Notes: generated by a model not told the origin, from the letters alone. Counted from the first letter of the stretch, positions 1 through 8,539 are shown. The stretch: 64,000 bases of DNA from Kibdelosporangium persicum (GCF_013280595.1 NZ_JAAATY010000001.1:1-64000), one strand, 5' to 3'. Translations and numbers: made by a program.

Positions 1-291
1 CCTGCGCCGCACCCTGATCACCGTGGCCGCCCAACTCACCCGCCAAGCACGCCGCACCACCCTGCGCCTGCCCACCCACTGGCCCCACCGCAACGCCTGG
101 CTACTGCTGTTCGACCGGGCACACTCCCCACCCCCACTCCAGCATTGACCACCCACCAAGGCACCCCCGCCCCAACAACTCACAGTGGAAAAGCTGGGCA
201 GACCAGCGGCTCCCGCACGCCCACGACAGAAACCACCGGCCCACCAACACAACCACCCACGACCAAGATCACCAACAAAACCCATCGGTGG
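1..291 (+). mobile_element. Right end of an IS1380-family insertion sequence (left end outside the window)
   Basis: This segment holds the 3' end of an IS1380-like transposase and about 140 nt of downstream non-coding DNA. I place the element's right boundary at about 291, at the GG of CCCATCGGTGG. From 292 onward the sequence matches the interior and right arm of a palindrome found intact elsewhere in the window (for example 24165-24195), while the palindrome's left arm is missing here. IS1380-type elements end in CC/GG and make 4-5 bp target duplications, so ATCT at 292-295 may be the duplicated target. The boundary is an inference; the left end and its inverted repeat are not visible. Confidence 0.6.
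2..148 (+). CDS. IS1380-family transposase, C-terminal fragment (5' truncated by window edge)
   Basis: The open frame enters from the left edge and ends with TGA at 146-148, giving 48 residues (LRRTLITVAAQLTRQARRTT and onward to a SPPPLQH end). An Arg-rich helix followed by LRLP and a Trp-Pro-rich segment is typical of the extreme C-terminus of IS1380-group DDE transposases in actinobacteria. The catalytic residues would lie upstream, outside the window, so activity cannot be judged. Its downstream DNA runs into a dispersed palindrome that the element seems to have interrupted. Confidence 0.6.
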   Translation: MRRTLITVAAQLTRQARRTTLRLPTHWPHRNAWLLLFDRAHSPPPLQH

Positions 292-325
292 ATCTGGGTT
301 AGAACACCGATAAACACTCACGAGG
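292..325. repeat. Dispersed 48-nt palindrome, copy 1 (right half only)
   Basis: Loop GGGTTAGAACACC plus right arm GATAAACACTCACGAGG (309-325) are identical to the other copies, but the left arm is absent and replaced by the presumed IS1380 right end. The right arm contains the stop codon (TGA read on the minus strand at 320-318) of the dynamin-like gene. Confidence 0.85.
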
Positions 326-1928
326 GGTGGGTGGGGCGTGGGAACGCGGTGGTCTTGTCATCCGGGGCCGGCTTGCGCAGGTTCTCGGTCTTGTCGACCG
401 GGACAGGGCCGGGGCGGCGGGGCGGAACCGGTGCCCGGCCCCCGGACGGACCCTGCGGCGGCCGCTGGGGTGTGGCTCGGACGGCGGACGACAGGCCCTC
501 ACAGGTTCGTTGCAGCACCTGAGCCGCCCGGGTGAAGCTGGGATCGATCAACGGGTTCTGCGCCACCCGCCGCCAATGCCCGTGCATTCCGGTGATCGCG
601 GCCTGGACGGTCTCCCAAGGCGCGTCCGGCCGCAGGTTCAGCCGGTCGGCCACCGAAGTGCCTTGCCCGCCGAGCAAGCGCTCCATGACCGCGATCTGCT
701 CGGCCGGAGCTTGCACGGACCCGGTCCGCAGTTCGGTGAGCAACCGCAGTTCGGTGAGTTCGTGCGCGCCCGCCCGCAACCGCTCGACGGCCTGGCGCAG
801 CCTCGGGGCGGCCGGGATCGGGTCGTTGCGCGTCACGGTCTCGATCGCCCGCAGGGCACCGTCGGCCTTCAGGACGTCCCGCCGTTGCGCGAACTGGGTC
901 AGCAGCAGCCGCCTGAGTTCGTTGAGCCCACTGCGTTCCCGCAACACGTCGCACAGCTGGACGCGATCGACCTTGCCGGAACGCAGTGTCTCGAGGCTGA
1001 GCCGGATTCCGTACAGACCCAGCATCGCGAGCAGACGTTCGCGCGCCGCGATGTCCACAGTGACCGATCGGGTCGGGGCGGTGAACCGCACCGCTGAAAG
1101 CAGAAGCGGCATGGTCGCGCTTTCGCTGGCCGAGGCGATGCCGGCGAGATCGGCGAATTCCTTGTCGCTCATCGTCGCCGCGGTTTCGGCGAGGAGACCC
1201 GCGACGGGCAGCACGGTGTGCACGAGGCTTCGAATCCGGGAGTCGGCACGGTAACCCGCGGCGACCTTGCCCGCGTGGGCGATCGCGTCGTCGTCGCCAC
1301 CGCCGATTTCGTCCGCACGGGACAGCACTCCGATGGCGTTGACGGGAGAACTGTCGGTGGCGTCGCCGTCGTTGAAGGCATCGAGGAAGTCGATGTCTGT
1401 CGAGTGCAGGTGCCGCATCAGGTACAGCACCGCGTCGACACTCGCCGTCTCGCCGAGGAAATCCTGCGTACGGCGGCCTGCCGACTCGGTGAGCGAACCC
1501 ATTCCGGGTGTGTCCACCAGGGTCATCTGGCCGAGCCACTCGCTCGGCAGCGACACCTCGATCCGGTCGACGCCTTCGACGTCCAGCGTGCCGAGGTCCA
1601 GGGTGTAGCGGCTGCCGTCGTGGTCGATCGCCAGCCCCACCGGCCTGGTGCCCTGCGGGAAAGCGGTCGCGCGCGGCTGCGGGCCGCGGAAGTACCACGT
1701 GACGATCCGGGTGCACTCGCCCGCGTCGGTCGCGGCGATCCTCGTGCCCACCAGCGCGTTGAGCAAAGTGGACTTGCCGGCCTTGACGCGCCCGGCGATC
1801 GCCACCCGCAGCGGGCCGTCGAGGTGCCGGGCGACGTCGGTCAGGATCCGGCCGCCCTGTCTGCCCTGGTATGCCTGGACCGCGTCGTTCAGCAACGACC
1901 GGACCCGTGCGGCAAGCGAAACTGTCAC
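318..1928 (-). CDS. Dynamin-like GTPase (second of a pair)
   Basis: A 536-residue large GTPase of the bacterial dynamin-like superfamily (DynA/DynB, IniA/IniC type), expected to act on membranes by GTP-dependent remodelling. Visible G motifs are the P-loop GRVKAGKS (residues 46-53), the G3 motif DTPG (139-142) and a G4-like SRAD (203-206). The rest is helical, and a Pro/Arg-rich tail follows residue ~500. No clear transmembrane segment is seen, so membrane contact may come from the partner encoded upstream. The start overlaps the stop of the upstream dynamin gene by 4 nt, which implies translational coupling. Oddly, the last codons (Pro-Ser-stop) lie in the arm of a dispersed palindrome. The family is confident; the cellular role is inferred. 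Confidence 0.87.
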   Translation of the reverse strand: MTVSLAARVRSLLNDAVQAYQGRQGGRILTDVARHLDGPLRVAIAGRVKAGKSTLLNALVGTRIAATDAGECTRIVTWYFRGPQPRATAFPQGTRPVGLAIDHDGSRYTLDLGTLDVEGVDRIEVSLPSEWLGQMTLVDTPGMGSLTESAGRRTQDFLGETASVDAVLYLMRHLHSTDIDFLDAFNDGDATDSSPVNAIGVLSRADEIGGGDDDAIAHAGKVAAGYRADSRIRSLVHTVLPVAGLLAETAATMSDKEFADLAGIASASESATMPLLLSAVRFTAPTRSVTVDIAARERLLAMLGLYGIRLSLETLRSGKVDRVQLCDVLRERSGLNELRRLLLTQFAQRRDVLKADGALRAIETVTRNDPIPAAPRLRQAVERLRAGAHELTELRLLTELRTGSVQAPAEQIAVMERLLGGQGTSVADRLNLRPDAPWETVQAAITGMHGHWRRVAQNPLIDPSFTRAAQVLQRTCEGLSSAVRATPQRPPQGPSGGRAPVPPRRPGPVPVDKTENLRKPAPDDKTTAFPRPTHPS

Positions 1929-3766
1929 GACCGGCCTTTCTGAGTCACCCGTTCCGCGCTGGCCAGCAGCGCCGACACCCGGTCGAGCTCGGCCTTCGCC
2001 GCCGCGCCCCTTGTCGCCGCGGCCTGCGCGTCGGCCTGGACCGCCCGCATCGCGGCCTCCTGCTCGTGCCTGGCCGCGGAGACCAGTTCCTGCGCCTGGT
2101 CGAGGTAGTAGTCACGGATCTTGCCGCGGCTGTGCCTGATCAGGTCGTACGCGGCCCGGTTGGCGTCCACTCGCGCCTGGTTCAGGTACACGGCGGACGC
2201 ACGCAACGCCTCCGCGCGAGCCGCGTCGAGCTTGGTCGTCTTGTAGCTGCGGACCGCGCGCCACGCGAACACCGAACCCAGCGCGGCGGTGATCGGCAGG
2301 ACGATCAGCAGGCTCGGCGCCAACGTGGTGACCAGCACTGTCGTGACGACCGAACTGGACAACGACCAGCCACGGGCGGCGTGCATGCCCACTTCGAGCT
2401 TGCCGCCCTTCTTGCTGGCCAGGCCCTCCAGCTTCAGATCGTGGCCGACGGACATGTCGGTGCCTCGGGAGACCGCGTCCACCTGGTCGGCCGTCGCGTC
2501 GAACAACGCCGCGATGTCGTCCGCGAGCTCGTTGATCTGGCGGATCAGCCGCGTGTGGACGTCGGTCATCTCCTCGTTGGTGCGTTTCTGCAGCCACGGC
2601 ACGATCTCCGACCACTCCTTGGTCGGGTCGCCCTCCTTGATCCGCTTGGTGACCTCGTTCTCCAGCCTGCGTGTGCAGTCGGTCAGGTCGGCGTCCACGG
2701 CCGCCTGGATGTCGGCGAACCGGTCGGTGATCGTGTTGAGCCAGCGTGCCGATGGGCTGGACAGCGCCTTGGCACGCTCGCCGCTCGCCTCGACCTTGCG
2801 CATGGTCGCCTGGCGTTGCTCGGGTTTGGTCAGCGCCGCGTGCTCGGTCGCCAGGACGTCGGCGACCTGGCGCAGTGAGTTGCGGACGACACCGGCCGCC
2901 GCCAGCACGGACTTCGCCGCGTGGTCGGCCAGCAGCCGGGAACCCAGGCGCTCGACCAGGACCGGGAAGCCGCACTCGGCGTTCAGCGCCGGATCGCCCG
3001 TGTCCAACGCCAGTTCCCGCAGCACCGACGACACCGCGACGATCTCCGCGTCGATCCCGGCCGCCTTCAGGTGCTGCCGGTCCAGGTCGAGAATCCGTCG
3101 CCACTGCGGGTAGAAGTCGGTCTTGGTGAGCGCGACGATCAGGTTCGGGCAGACGTCGGCCGCGTGCTTGACGAAGTCGACCTCGGCCGCGGTGAGTTCC
3201 TGCGACGCGTCCGTCACGACGATCACGCCGTCCGCGAGAGCAAGCGCTCGCATGGTCGCCGAGGCCGCGGCAGCCGCGAACCCGCCGCCGAGACCCGGCG
3301 TGTCGACCAGCACGAGGCCGTCGGCCAGCAGCTCACGCTTCACCGTCGTTTCGATCGCCCGCAGCCGGGTTCCGTCGTCGGCCAGCCCGGTCCGGGCATA
3401 GTCGGCGGCCTTCCGGATGTCGATCTTGATGGGTGGCGGCAGCTGCGCCGCGTCCGCGGGGGCCTCGGGAACCAGGTAGGCGGCCGGTTTGTCACCGTGC
3501 TTGACCGATGTCGGCACGGCCGTGAACGCGACCGGATCCACTCCGCACACCGGCACCCCGAGCAAGCCGTTGATCAGCGCGCTCTTGCCCTTCTTGAACT
3601 CGCCCGCGACCAGCACGTGCCAGGCGCCGGTGGTCAGCTGGCGACGGCACTTGATCAGCTTCTCGGCCAGGTCGGGCCGTCCCGCCGAACGGGTCTCGGT
3701 GATCGCGGTGTCGATCAGTTCGAGCATCTCGGCGGTCTCGGCCGCGTTCCGCGTTGCTGTCGTCAT
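1925..3766 (-). CDS. Dynamin-like GTPase with putative membrane segment (first of a pair)
   Basis: A 613-residue dynamin-like protein. The GTPase motifs are complete: P-loop GEFKKGKS (residues 55-62), DTPG (155-158) and TKTD (214-217). A long helical stalk region follows. Around residues 460-500 there is a strongly hydrophobic stretch (VVTTVLVTTLAPSLLIVLPI) suited to a membrane paddle or hairpin. Bacterial dynamins often occur as co-transcribed pairs that form hetero-oligomers; this gene overlaps the second dynamin by 4 nt. It begins 5 nt after the stop of a signal-less peptidoglycan hydrolase gene, so the three genes form one minus-strand operon. This suggests coordinated envelope work such as septation, lysis or repair; which one cannot be told from sequence. 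Confidence 0.88.
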   Translation of the reverse strand: MTTATRNAAETAEMLELIDTAITETRSAGRPDLAEKLIKCRRQLTTGAWHVLVAGEFKKGKSALINGLLGVPVCGVDPVAFTAVPTSVKHGDKPAAYLVPEAPADAAQLPPPIKIDIRKAADYARTGLADDGTRLRAIETTVKRELLADGLVLVDTPGLGGGFAAAAASATMRALALADGVIVVTDASQELTAAEVDFVKHAADVCPNLIVALTKTDFYPQWRRILDLDRQHLKAAGIDAEIVAVSSVLRELALDTGDPALNAECGFPVLVERLGSRLLADHAAKSVLAAAGVVRNSLRQVADVLATEHAALTKPEQRQATMRKVEASGERAKALSSPSARWLNTITDRFADIQAAVDADLTDCTRRLENEVTKRIKEGDPTKEWSEIVPWLQKRTNEEMTDVHTRLIRQINELADDIAALFDATADQVDAVSRGTDMSVGHDLKLEGLASKKGGKLEVGMHAARGWSLSSSVVTTVLVTTLAPSLLIVLPITAALGSVFAWRAVRSYKTTKLDAARAEALRASAVYLNQARVDANRAAYDLIRHSRGKIRDYYLDQAQELVSAARHEQEAAMRAVQADAQAAATRGAAAKAELDRVSALLASAERVTQKGRS

Positions 3767-3771
3767 ACGCC

Positions 3772-5340
3772 TCAGTGCCCGGGTGTGGGGTCGTGACCGA
3801 AGTCGTGCTCAGGCAACGAGTGGTCCGCCGGGGCTACCCAGCCCTGCGCGAACTCGATCACGTCGACCTGGTTGTCGTCGTCGAGGTCGTCGTCGGCCGG
3901 CTGCTGCTGCGGCTGCGCGGGCGGCTCCACCGGCGGCTCCACCGGCGGTGGCGGTGGGGGTGGGGGAACCGGTGGCAACGGCGCGGGCGGCGGATCCGCG
4001 TTGGTCATCTCGTGGCTGATCGCCACCGTCGACGGATTGCGGTCCAGCGGCGCCGGATCGGTGTTGACGCGGTGGGTGAACGCGTCCGTCGGCGGGGGTG
4101 GTGGCGGAGGCGGCGGGACGTTGCCGATGCCCGCGCCCATCTCCGGCAGGTAGCCGGCGTACTGGAACCGTTTGGTGTTGGCCTCCCATGATCCGACGCC
4201 GTACTGGGTGCCCTTGGCCTCGATCGTCTTGCCGTTGCCGAGACTGATCGCCACGTGCGCGGCCGACGGCCTGCCGCCGGACATCGGGTCGGACGAGAAG
4301 CTGAACAGCAGCGCGCCCGGCGTTTTCAGTGCCTGCTCGACCGACATGGTGGTGCCGCTCTTGGCCAGGTCGCGGTACTGCAGCCACGAACCGTCCGGCA
4401 CTTTCACGCCTGCCTGGGCCGCGGCCCATTCGACCAGTTCCGAGCAGTCGAACGTGCTCGGGTTGCGGTCGCCCATGCTGACCTCGTGCCCGAAGACGTA
4501 CTTGTCGCCGGTCTGTGCCACGGCCGCGTTGAGGAACGCCTGCACCTTCGTACCGTCGCCCGCGGGCAGTTGTTGCTGGCCCATGGTCTGGCTCGTCGCC
4601 TGGGCCGTTGTCGCGGTTGTCGCCGACGTCGCTGGTTGCGCCGCCTGCATGGCGTCCTCGTCCAACGGGACACCGAACTGGAGCCCGGCCTGCTTCTCGG
4701 CCAACGCGTTCGGGTCCGTCACACCGTTCGTCAAGGTCTGCACGCCGTCCGGGCCCGCGGCCGGGTCGTCGTCGAGCGGAACGCCGAACTGGAGGCCTTG
4801 TTGTTGCTCGGCGGGCGCGTTGACGTCCCCCGCCGGGGTGGTCGTGGCCTGGCTGACGTTGACGTTGTCGCTTCCGCTGCCCGCGGAGGACTGCGTCGGC
4901 GCGACGCCTTGGCCGCCGCCGCGCGCGTCACCCGCGGACGTGTGGTCGCCGTACCCCGAGACACCGGTCCACATTCCCCGGTTCGGTCCGTCGCCGTATG
5001 CCTCGGCCGCCGCTTGGGCCTGCTCCTTGTACTTCAGGTACTTCGCGGCCGACCCCTTGTGCGTGGTCGTCCAGGGTGAGATGTCGTCGCCGCCCTTGGA
5101 CACCTGGAACGCCGCCCTGGCGTTCTGCACCGGGTCGAACAGGTTGACGCTGGCGAAGTGCGGGTGGGCGGCCTGGTTGATCTGCCACAGGCCTTTGCTG
5201 TTCTCGCCGTGCGGGTTGTGGGCTCCGTCGTTGCCGCCGGATTCGGCCATGGCGATCGCGGTCATCGTCGCGGCGCGATCGGGGGAGAACCCGGCCTCGC
5301 GCGCGAACGCGTAGATCTGCTCCGCGGAATATCGCGCCAT
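3772..5340 (-). CDS. Lysozyme/transglycosylase-like plus NlpC/P60-like hydrolase without signal peptide
   Basis: A 522-residue protein starting at the ATG whose first residues are MARYSAEQIYAFAREAGF. Residues 1-110 form a lysozyme/SLT-like domain (AESGG with Glu33, then GLWQINQ). A low-complexity linker contains the unit GLQFGVPLD twice (near 182 and 219). Residues ~265-402 form an NlpC/P60-like domain with Cys299 in STFDCSELV and His362 in AAHVAISLG. The C-terminus is an acidic, Pro-rich tail with runs of Pro. There is no Sec or Tat signal, as expected for a phage-tail or injection-system-associated enzyme rather than a secreted hydrolase. It heads the dynamin operon and is divergent from the AAA+/Pvc16-like genes. 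Substrate and delivery route are inferred. Confidence 0.75.
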   Translation of the reverse strand: MARYSAEQIYAFAREAGFSPDRAATMTAIAMAESGGNDGAHNPHGENSKGLWQINQAAHPHFASVNLFDPVQNARAAFQVSKGGDDISPWTTTHKGSAAKYLKYKEQAQAAAEAYGDGPNRGMWTGVSGYGDHTSAGDARGGGQGVAPTQSSAGSGSDNVNVSQATTTPAGDVNAPAEQQQGLQFGVPLDDDPAAGPDGVQTLTNGVTDPNALAEKQAGLQFGVPLDEDAMQAAQPATSATTATTAQATSQTMGQQQLPAGDGTKVQAFLNAAVAQTGDKYVFGHEVSMGDRNPSTFDCSELVEWAAAQAGVKVPDGSWLQYRDLAKSGTTMSVEQALKTPGALLFSFSSDPMSGGRPSAAHVAISLGNGKTIEAKGTQYGVGSWEANTKRFQYAGYLPEMGAGIGNVPPPPPPPPPTDAFTHRVNTDPAPLDRNPSTVAISHEMTNADPPPAPLPPVPPPPPPPPVEPPVEPPAQPQQQPADDDLDDDNQVDVIEFAQGWVAPADHSLPEHDFGHDPTPGH

Positions 5341-5476
5341 GCCGCCATTATGTTTGACTCCGGCGGCCGGTGGGTGGCATTTCGTGTGCCCAAAAGGGCA
5401 CTGTTCGCGCAGGTGGGTGCCGCTTGGTGTTAGTTTCGGGCGCGACGGTGTCCTGCGGTGATTCCCGAGGGGTGAA

Positions 5477-7429
5477 GTGCACGACGATGGCCGGCCGCGA
5501 TCCGCGCCGCCGTGGCAGGTGATGGCCGACACCCTGCTGCAGCGCGAGGCTTTGGTGTGCCGGCTGGGTGAGGGCCTGCTGCCGCACGACTTCGCGGGGC
5601 TCTACATCGGACACGAAGAGGTCGACCGGATCCTGGCCGAGCTGCCGGGTGCGTCCGGTCCCGCCGCGGTGAAGGTGGAGGCGCTGCTGCGTCAGCTGGA
5701 GCCCGAACTCGCCTTGGCGCGCAAGCAGTTCGAGGAGTCGCTGGCCTCCGGTTCGTCCACATTCGACTGTCTGGTGCGGACCGCGCGGCTGGACTCCCGT
5801 GACGCCCAGGCGCTCGCTGTGCTGCTTGCTGTGGAACGGTCGCCGCACCGGATGCGGCTCGTCGCGTACTTCCAGGACAACGTGCAACTGCCTCGTCTCA
5901 CCGTGGCGAGCCTGAGCCGGATGCTCGATGCTCGTTGTGTCGCACCGGATGCGCCGTTGCGCCGGGCGGAGTTCGTCGAGATCGGCACGGACGGACCGTG
6001 GGCGACCAGGATGTGCTGGCCCGCGCCGCGCCTGACCTGGGCGATGGCCGGGGACGATTCGGCCGACTCGGCGTTGCCCGCCGGGGCGTGCCGGCTCGAC
6101 GCCGTGGGTGCCGGTACTGGTGAGACGTCGATGCTGCTGGTCACGGGCGCGGACAGCGACAGCAGACTGGCGGCGGTACGGGACCGTTGGCCGGGCAAGG
6201 CTTTGCTCGTGTGCCCGATGCCTTCGTCGCCCGCCGAGTGGGCGGCGGTGGTCCGGGAGGCTGGTGTCGGCGACCGGGCGGTCGTGCTCGAACTGACCGA
6301 ACCGCCCAGCCGGACCGCGGCCGACCGGATCGACCGGGCGGATCACCTGAGCTGGGCGCTCAGCTCGCCCAAGGAACTCGCGCTGGACGCCTTGCCGCGC
6401 CGTCCGTGGCAGGAGATCCGGCTGGACTCGGGCCTGGCGTCCGCGACGGACTGGGAACAAGCGCTTGGTGTGCCGCCGGACCCGTCCTTCCCGTTGTCCC
6501 GTGAGCAGCTGCGGCTCGTCACCGCCGCTTCGGCGGGTGACCCGGGGCAGGTCGCCGCCGGTGTCCGTCGCCTCGCGGGCGGTCACCTCGACGGCCTTTC
6601 GGTCCGCGTCCGCCCGCGCCGCACCATGTCGGATCTTGTGCTGCCCGCGGACCAGACCGCGCAGCTGCGTGAACTGATCGCACGGTACAAGCGGCGGACC
6701 GTGGTCTACCAGGACTGGGGATTCTCGCCGCTGCCGTCGACCGGTGTGGTGGCGTTGTTCTCCGGCCCGTCCGGTACCGGCAAGACGCTGGCGGCGGAGA
6801 TCGTCGCCGGCGAGCTCGGCCTCGACATGTACAAAGTGGACCTGTCGGCCGTGGTCAGCAAGTACATCGGCGAGACCGAGAAGAACCTGGAACGGATCTT
6901 CGGCGCGGCCGCCGCGGGCGACCTGGTGTTGTTCTTCGACGAAGCGGACTCGTTGTTCGGCAAGCGCTCCGAGGTCAGCGACGCGCACGACCGGTACGCC
7001 AACATCGAGGTCGCCTACCTGTTGCAGCGGCTGGAATCCTATGACGGCCTGGTCGTGATGGCCACGAACCTGCAGCGCAACATCGACGACGCGTTCCTGC
7101 GCCGGATCTCGGTGTCGATCGACTTCGAGGCACCGGACGAACCGCAGCGCAAGCAGATCTGGCGGCAGGCGTTCCCGCCCGGCGCGCCCGTCGACGACCT
7201 GGACTTCGACTTTCTGGCCAGGCAGTTCCGGATCACCGGCGGCATCATCCGCAACGCCGCGCTGGGCGCCGGCTTCCTGGCCGCGGACGAGAACGCCCCG
7301 GTGACCATGGAACGTGTCGCGCTCGCGCTGAAGCGGGAGTTCCAGAAGATGGGCAGGCTGCGCACCGAGTCCGAGTTCGACCGTTACTTCAACCTCGTGA
7401 ATGGAACCGGCCATGCTGAACCTGCTTGA
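5477..7429 (+). CDS. AAA+ ATPase, Pvc15-like (contractile injection system type)
   Basis: A 650-residue protein whose last ~260 residues are a single AAA+ module. Walker A is GPSGTGKT (430-437), Walker B is LVLFFDEAD (~482-490), and the sensor/arginine region is MATNLQRNIDDAFLRRI. The N-terminal ~400 residues are a large divergent region, as in the ATPases encoded beside extracellular contractile injection systems, where the ATPase is thought to help assembly. The start is GTG at 5477 behind GAGGGG; ATG at 5522 is an alternative. It overlaps the downstream DUF4255/Pvc16-like gene by 29 nt, the classic pairing. No tube, sheath, spike or baseplate gene is present in this window, so the pair is orphaned here unless partners lie elsewhere. 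Confidence 0.82.
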   Translation: MHDDGRPRSAPPWQVMADTLLQREALVCRLGEGLLPHDFAGLYIGHEEVDRILAELPGASGPAAVKVEALLRQLEPELALARKQFEESLASGSSTFDCLVRTARLDSRDAQALAVLLAVERSPHRMRLVAYFQDNVQLPRLTVASLSRMLDARCVAPDAPLRRAEFVEIGTDGPWATRMCWPAPRLTWAMAGDDSADSALPAGACRLDAVGAGTGETSMLLVTGADSDSRLAAVRDRWPGKALLVCPMPSSPAEWAAVVREAGVGDRAVVLELTEPPSRTAADRIDRADHLSWALSSPKELALDALPRRPWQEIRLDSGLASATDWEQALGVPPDPSFPLSREQLRLVTAASAGDPGQVAAGVRRLAGGHLDGLSVRVRPRRTMSDLVLPADQTAQLRELIARYKRRTVVYQDWGFSPLPSTGVVALFSGPSGTGKTLAAEIVAGELGLDMYKVDLSAVVSKYIGETEKNLERIFGAAAAGDLVLFFDEADSLFGKRSEVSDAHDRYANIEVAYLLQRLESYDGLVVMATNLQRNIDDAFLRRISVSIDFEAPDEPQRKQIWRQAFPPGAPVDDLDFDFLARQFRITGGIIRNAALGAGFLAADENAPVTMERVALALKREFQKMGRLRTESEFDRYFNLVNGTGHAEPA

Positions 7430-8177
7430 CGAGTCCCTCGAGGAGTTTCTGCGAGCGGTCGTGCCCCTGCCCAAACGCGAGATCGACATCTCGTTCGACG
7501 CGCCGGACAAGGACTGGTCGGCCCGGGTCTCCCGGCCGACGATCAACCTGTACCTGTGGGACGTGCGCCGCAACGTGACCGAACGCGAGTACGGTCTGGA
7601 AACCGTGCACGACGAGAACGGCCGTCCGCACCGCCGTCCCCCACTGCCCAGAGTGGACTGCCGCTACCTGGTGACGGCGTGGACGTCGGACATGCGCGAC
7701 GAGCACTCCTTGCTCGGCGCGACTCTGACGGCGTTGTTGATGCACACCGAGATCGAGGCGGAATACCTGCAAGCGCCTTACGACGCCGTGACTCCGGTAC
7801 CGAGCGTCACGATCGCCAGCGGCGGCGAACGGGACAACTCCGACTTCTGGTCGGCGCTGGGCGGCCAGCTCAAGCCGGGCCTGGACGTGACCGTGACGGC
7901 CACAGTGGACAGTGCGCTGCTGGTCGCGGCCGGCCCGCCCGTGCACCGTTTCTCGATCATCACGTCCAACGCGGGCGAGGCGTCGGAGGAACGCATGTTC
8001 GTCGCCGGTCAGACCGACGCGGGAACGCTCGTGTCCACGCCCCACGGCGCGGTGGAAACCGACGAGGAGGGCAAGTTCCTGGTGCCCGCCGAAGTCGGCG
8101 ACAAGGTCTCGGTGAACGGAAAGAACCGGGGCGAAGTACCGCCGACCGGCCCGATCGAGTTCAAACGCCGCCGCTGA
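7401..8177 (+). CDS. DUF4255 / Pvc16-like tail-terminator protein
   Basis: A 258-residue protein. The first ~160 residues match the DUF4255 (Pvc16 N-terminal) pattern: MLNLLDESLEEFL, then a PTINLYLWDVRRN segment, a CRYLVTAWT strand, and an EHSLLGATLTALL helix. In injection systems related to the Photorhabdus virulence cassette, Pvc16-like proteins cap the distal end of the tube. The C-terminal ~90 residues look like a beta-sandwich (TDAGTLVSTPHGAVETDEEG), a common extra domain in actinobacterial members. The start is ATG 7401 inside the ATPase gene, with an in-frame ATG at 7413. A 22-bp repeat array begins 15 nt after its stop codon. Confidence 0.82.
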   Translation: MEPAMLNLLDESLEEFLRAVVPLPKREIDISFDAPDKDWSARVSRPTINLYLWDVRRNVTEREYGLETVHDENGRPHRRPPLPRVDCRYLVTAWTSDMRDEHSLLGATLTALLMHTEIEAEYLQAPYDAVTPVPSVTIASGGERDNSDFWSALGGQLKPGLDVTVTATVDSALLVAAGPPVHRFSIITSNAGEASEERMFVAGQTDAGTLVSTPHGAVETDEEGKFLVPAEVGDKVSVNGKNRGEVPPTGPIEFKRRR

Positions 8178-8191
8178 CCCGCGTGTCCACC

Positions 8192-8323
8192 GTTCCAGCA
8201 CCACGACATGCCCGTTCCGGCACGGTGAGATGCGCGTTCCGGCACGGTGAGATGCGCGTTCCGGCACCGTGAGATGCCCGTTCCGGCACGGTGAGATGCG
8301 CGTTCCGGCACCGTGAGATTCCC
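8192..8323. repeat. Tandem array of six 22-bp units (left arm of an inverted pair)
   Basis: Six contiguous units begin at 8192, 8214, 8236, 8258, 8280 and 8302. The consensus starts with GTTCCGGCAC and continues with a 12-nt part of the type GGTGAGATGCGC. The first unit is the most diverged. The period of 22 is not a multiple of three, so the array is unlikely to be coding. The facing array (8356-8531) carries the reverse complement of the same 10-nt core. Confidence 0.93.
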
Positions 8324-8355
8324 GTCCGCGGACCGACCGGGAATGTCACCGTGCT

Positions 8356-8531
8356 GGAACGGTCGACACGGGGTGCCGGAACGGTCGACACGGGGTGCCG
8401 GAACGGTGGACACGGGGTGCCGGAACGGTGGACACGGGGTGCCGGAACGGTGGACACGGGGTGGCGGAACGGTGGACACGGGGTGGCGGAACGGTGGACA
8501 CGGGGTGGCGGAACGGTGGACACGGGGTGGT
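8356..8531. repeat. Tandem array of eight 22-bp units (right arm, inverted core)
   Basis: Eight contiguous units begin at 8356, 8378, 8400, 8422, 8444, 8466, 8488 and 8510. The consensus starts GGAACGGTGGACACGGGG and closes with TGCC or TGGC. GTGCCGGAAC across unit joins is the reverse complement of the core of the left array. The two arrays together fill the space between two convergent genes (stops at 8177 and 8540). Confidence 0.95.
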
Positions 8532-8539
8532 CGCCGGGC

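Noticed and set aside
5348-7573. Long minus-strand open frame antisense to the AAA+ ATPase gene
   Set aside because: Typical high-GC shadow frame: Arg/Gly/His-rich with no domains, while the plus strand carries clear Walker motifs.
8192-8531. CRISPR array
   Set aside because: The units are contiguous 22-mers with no variable spacers between them, and no cas genes are present.
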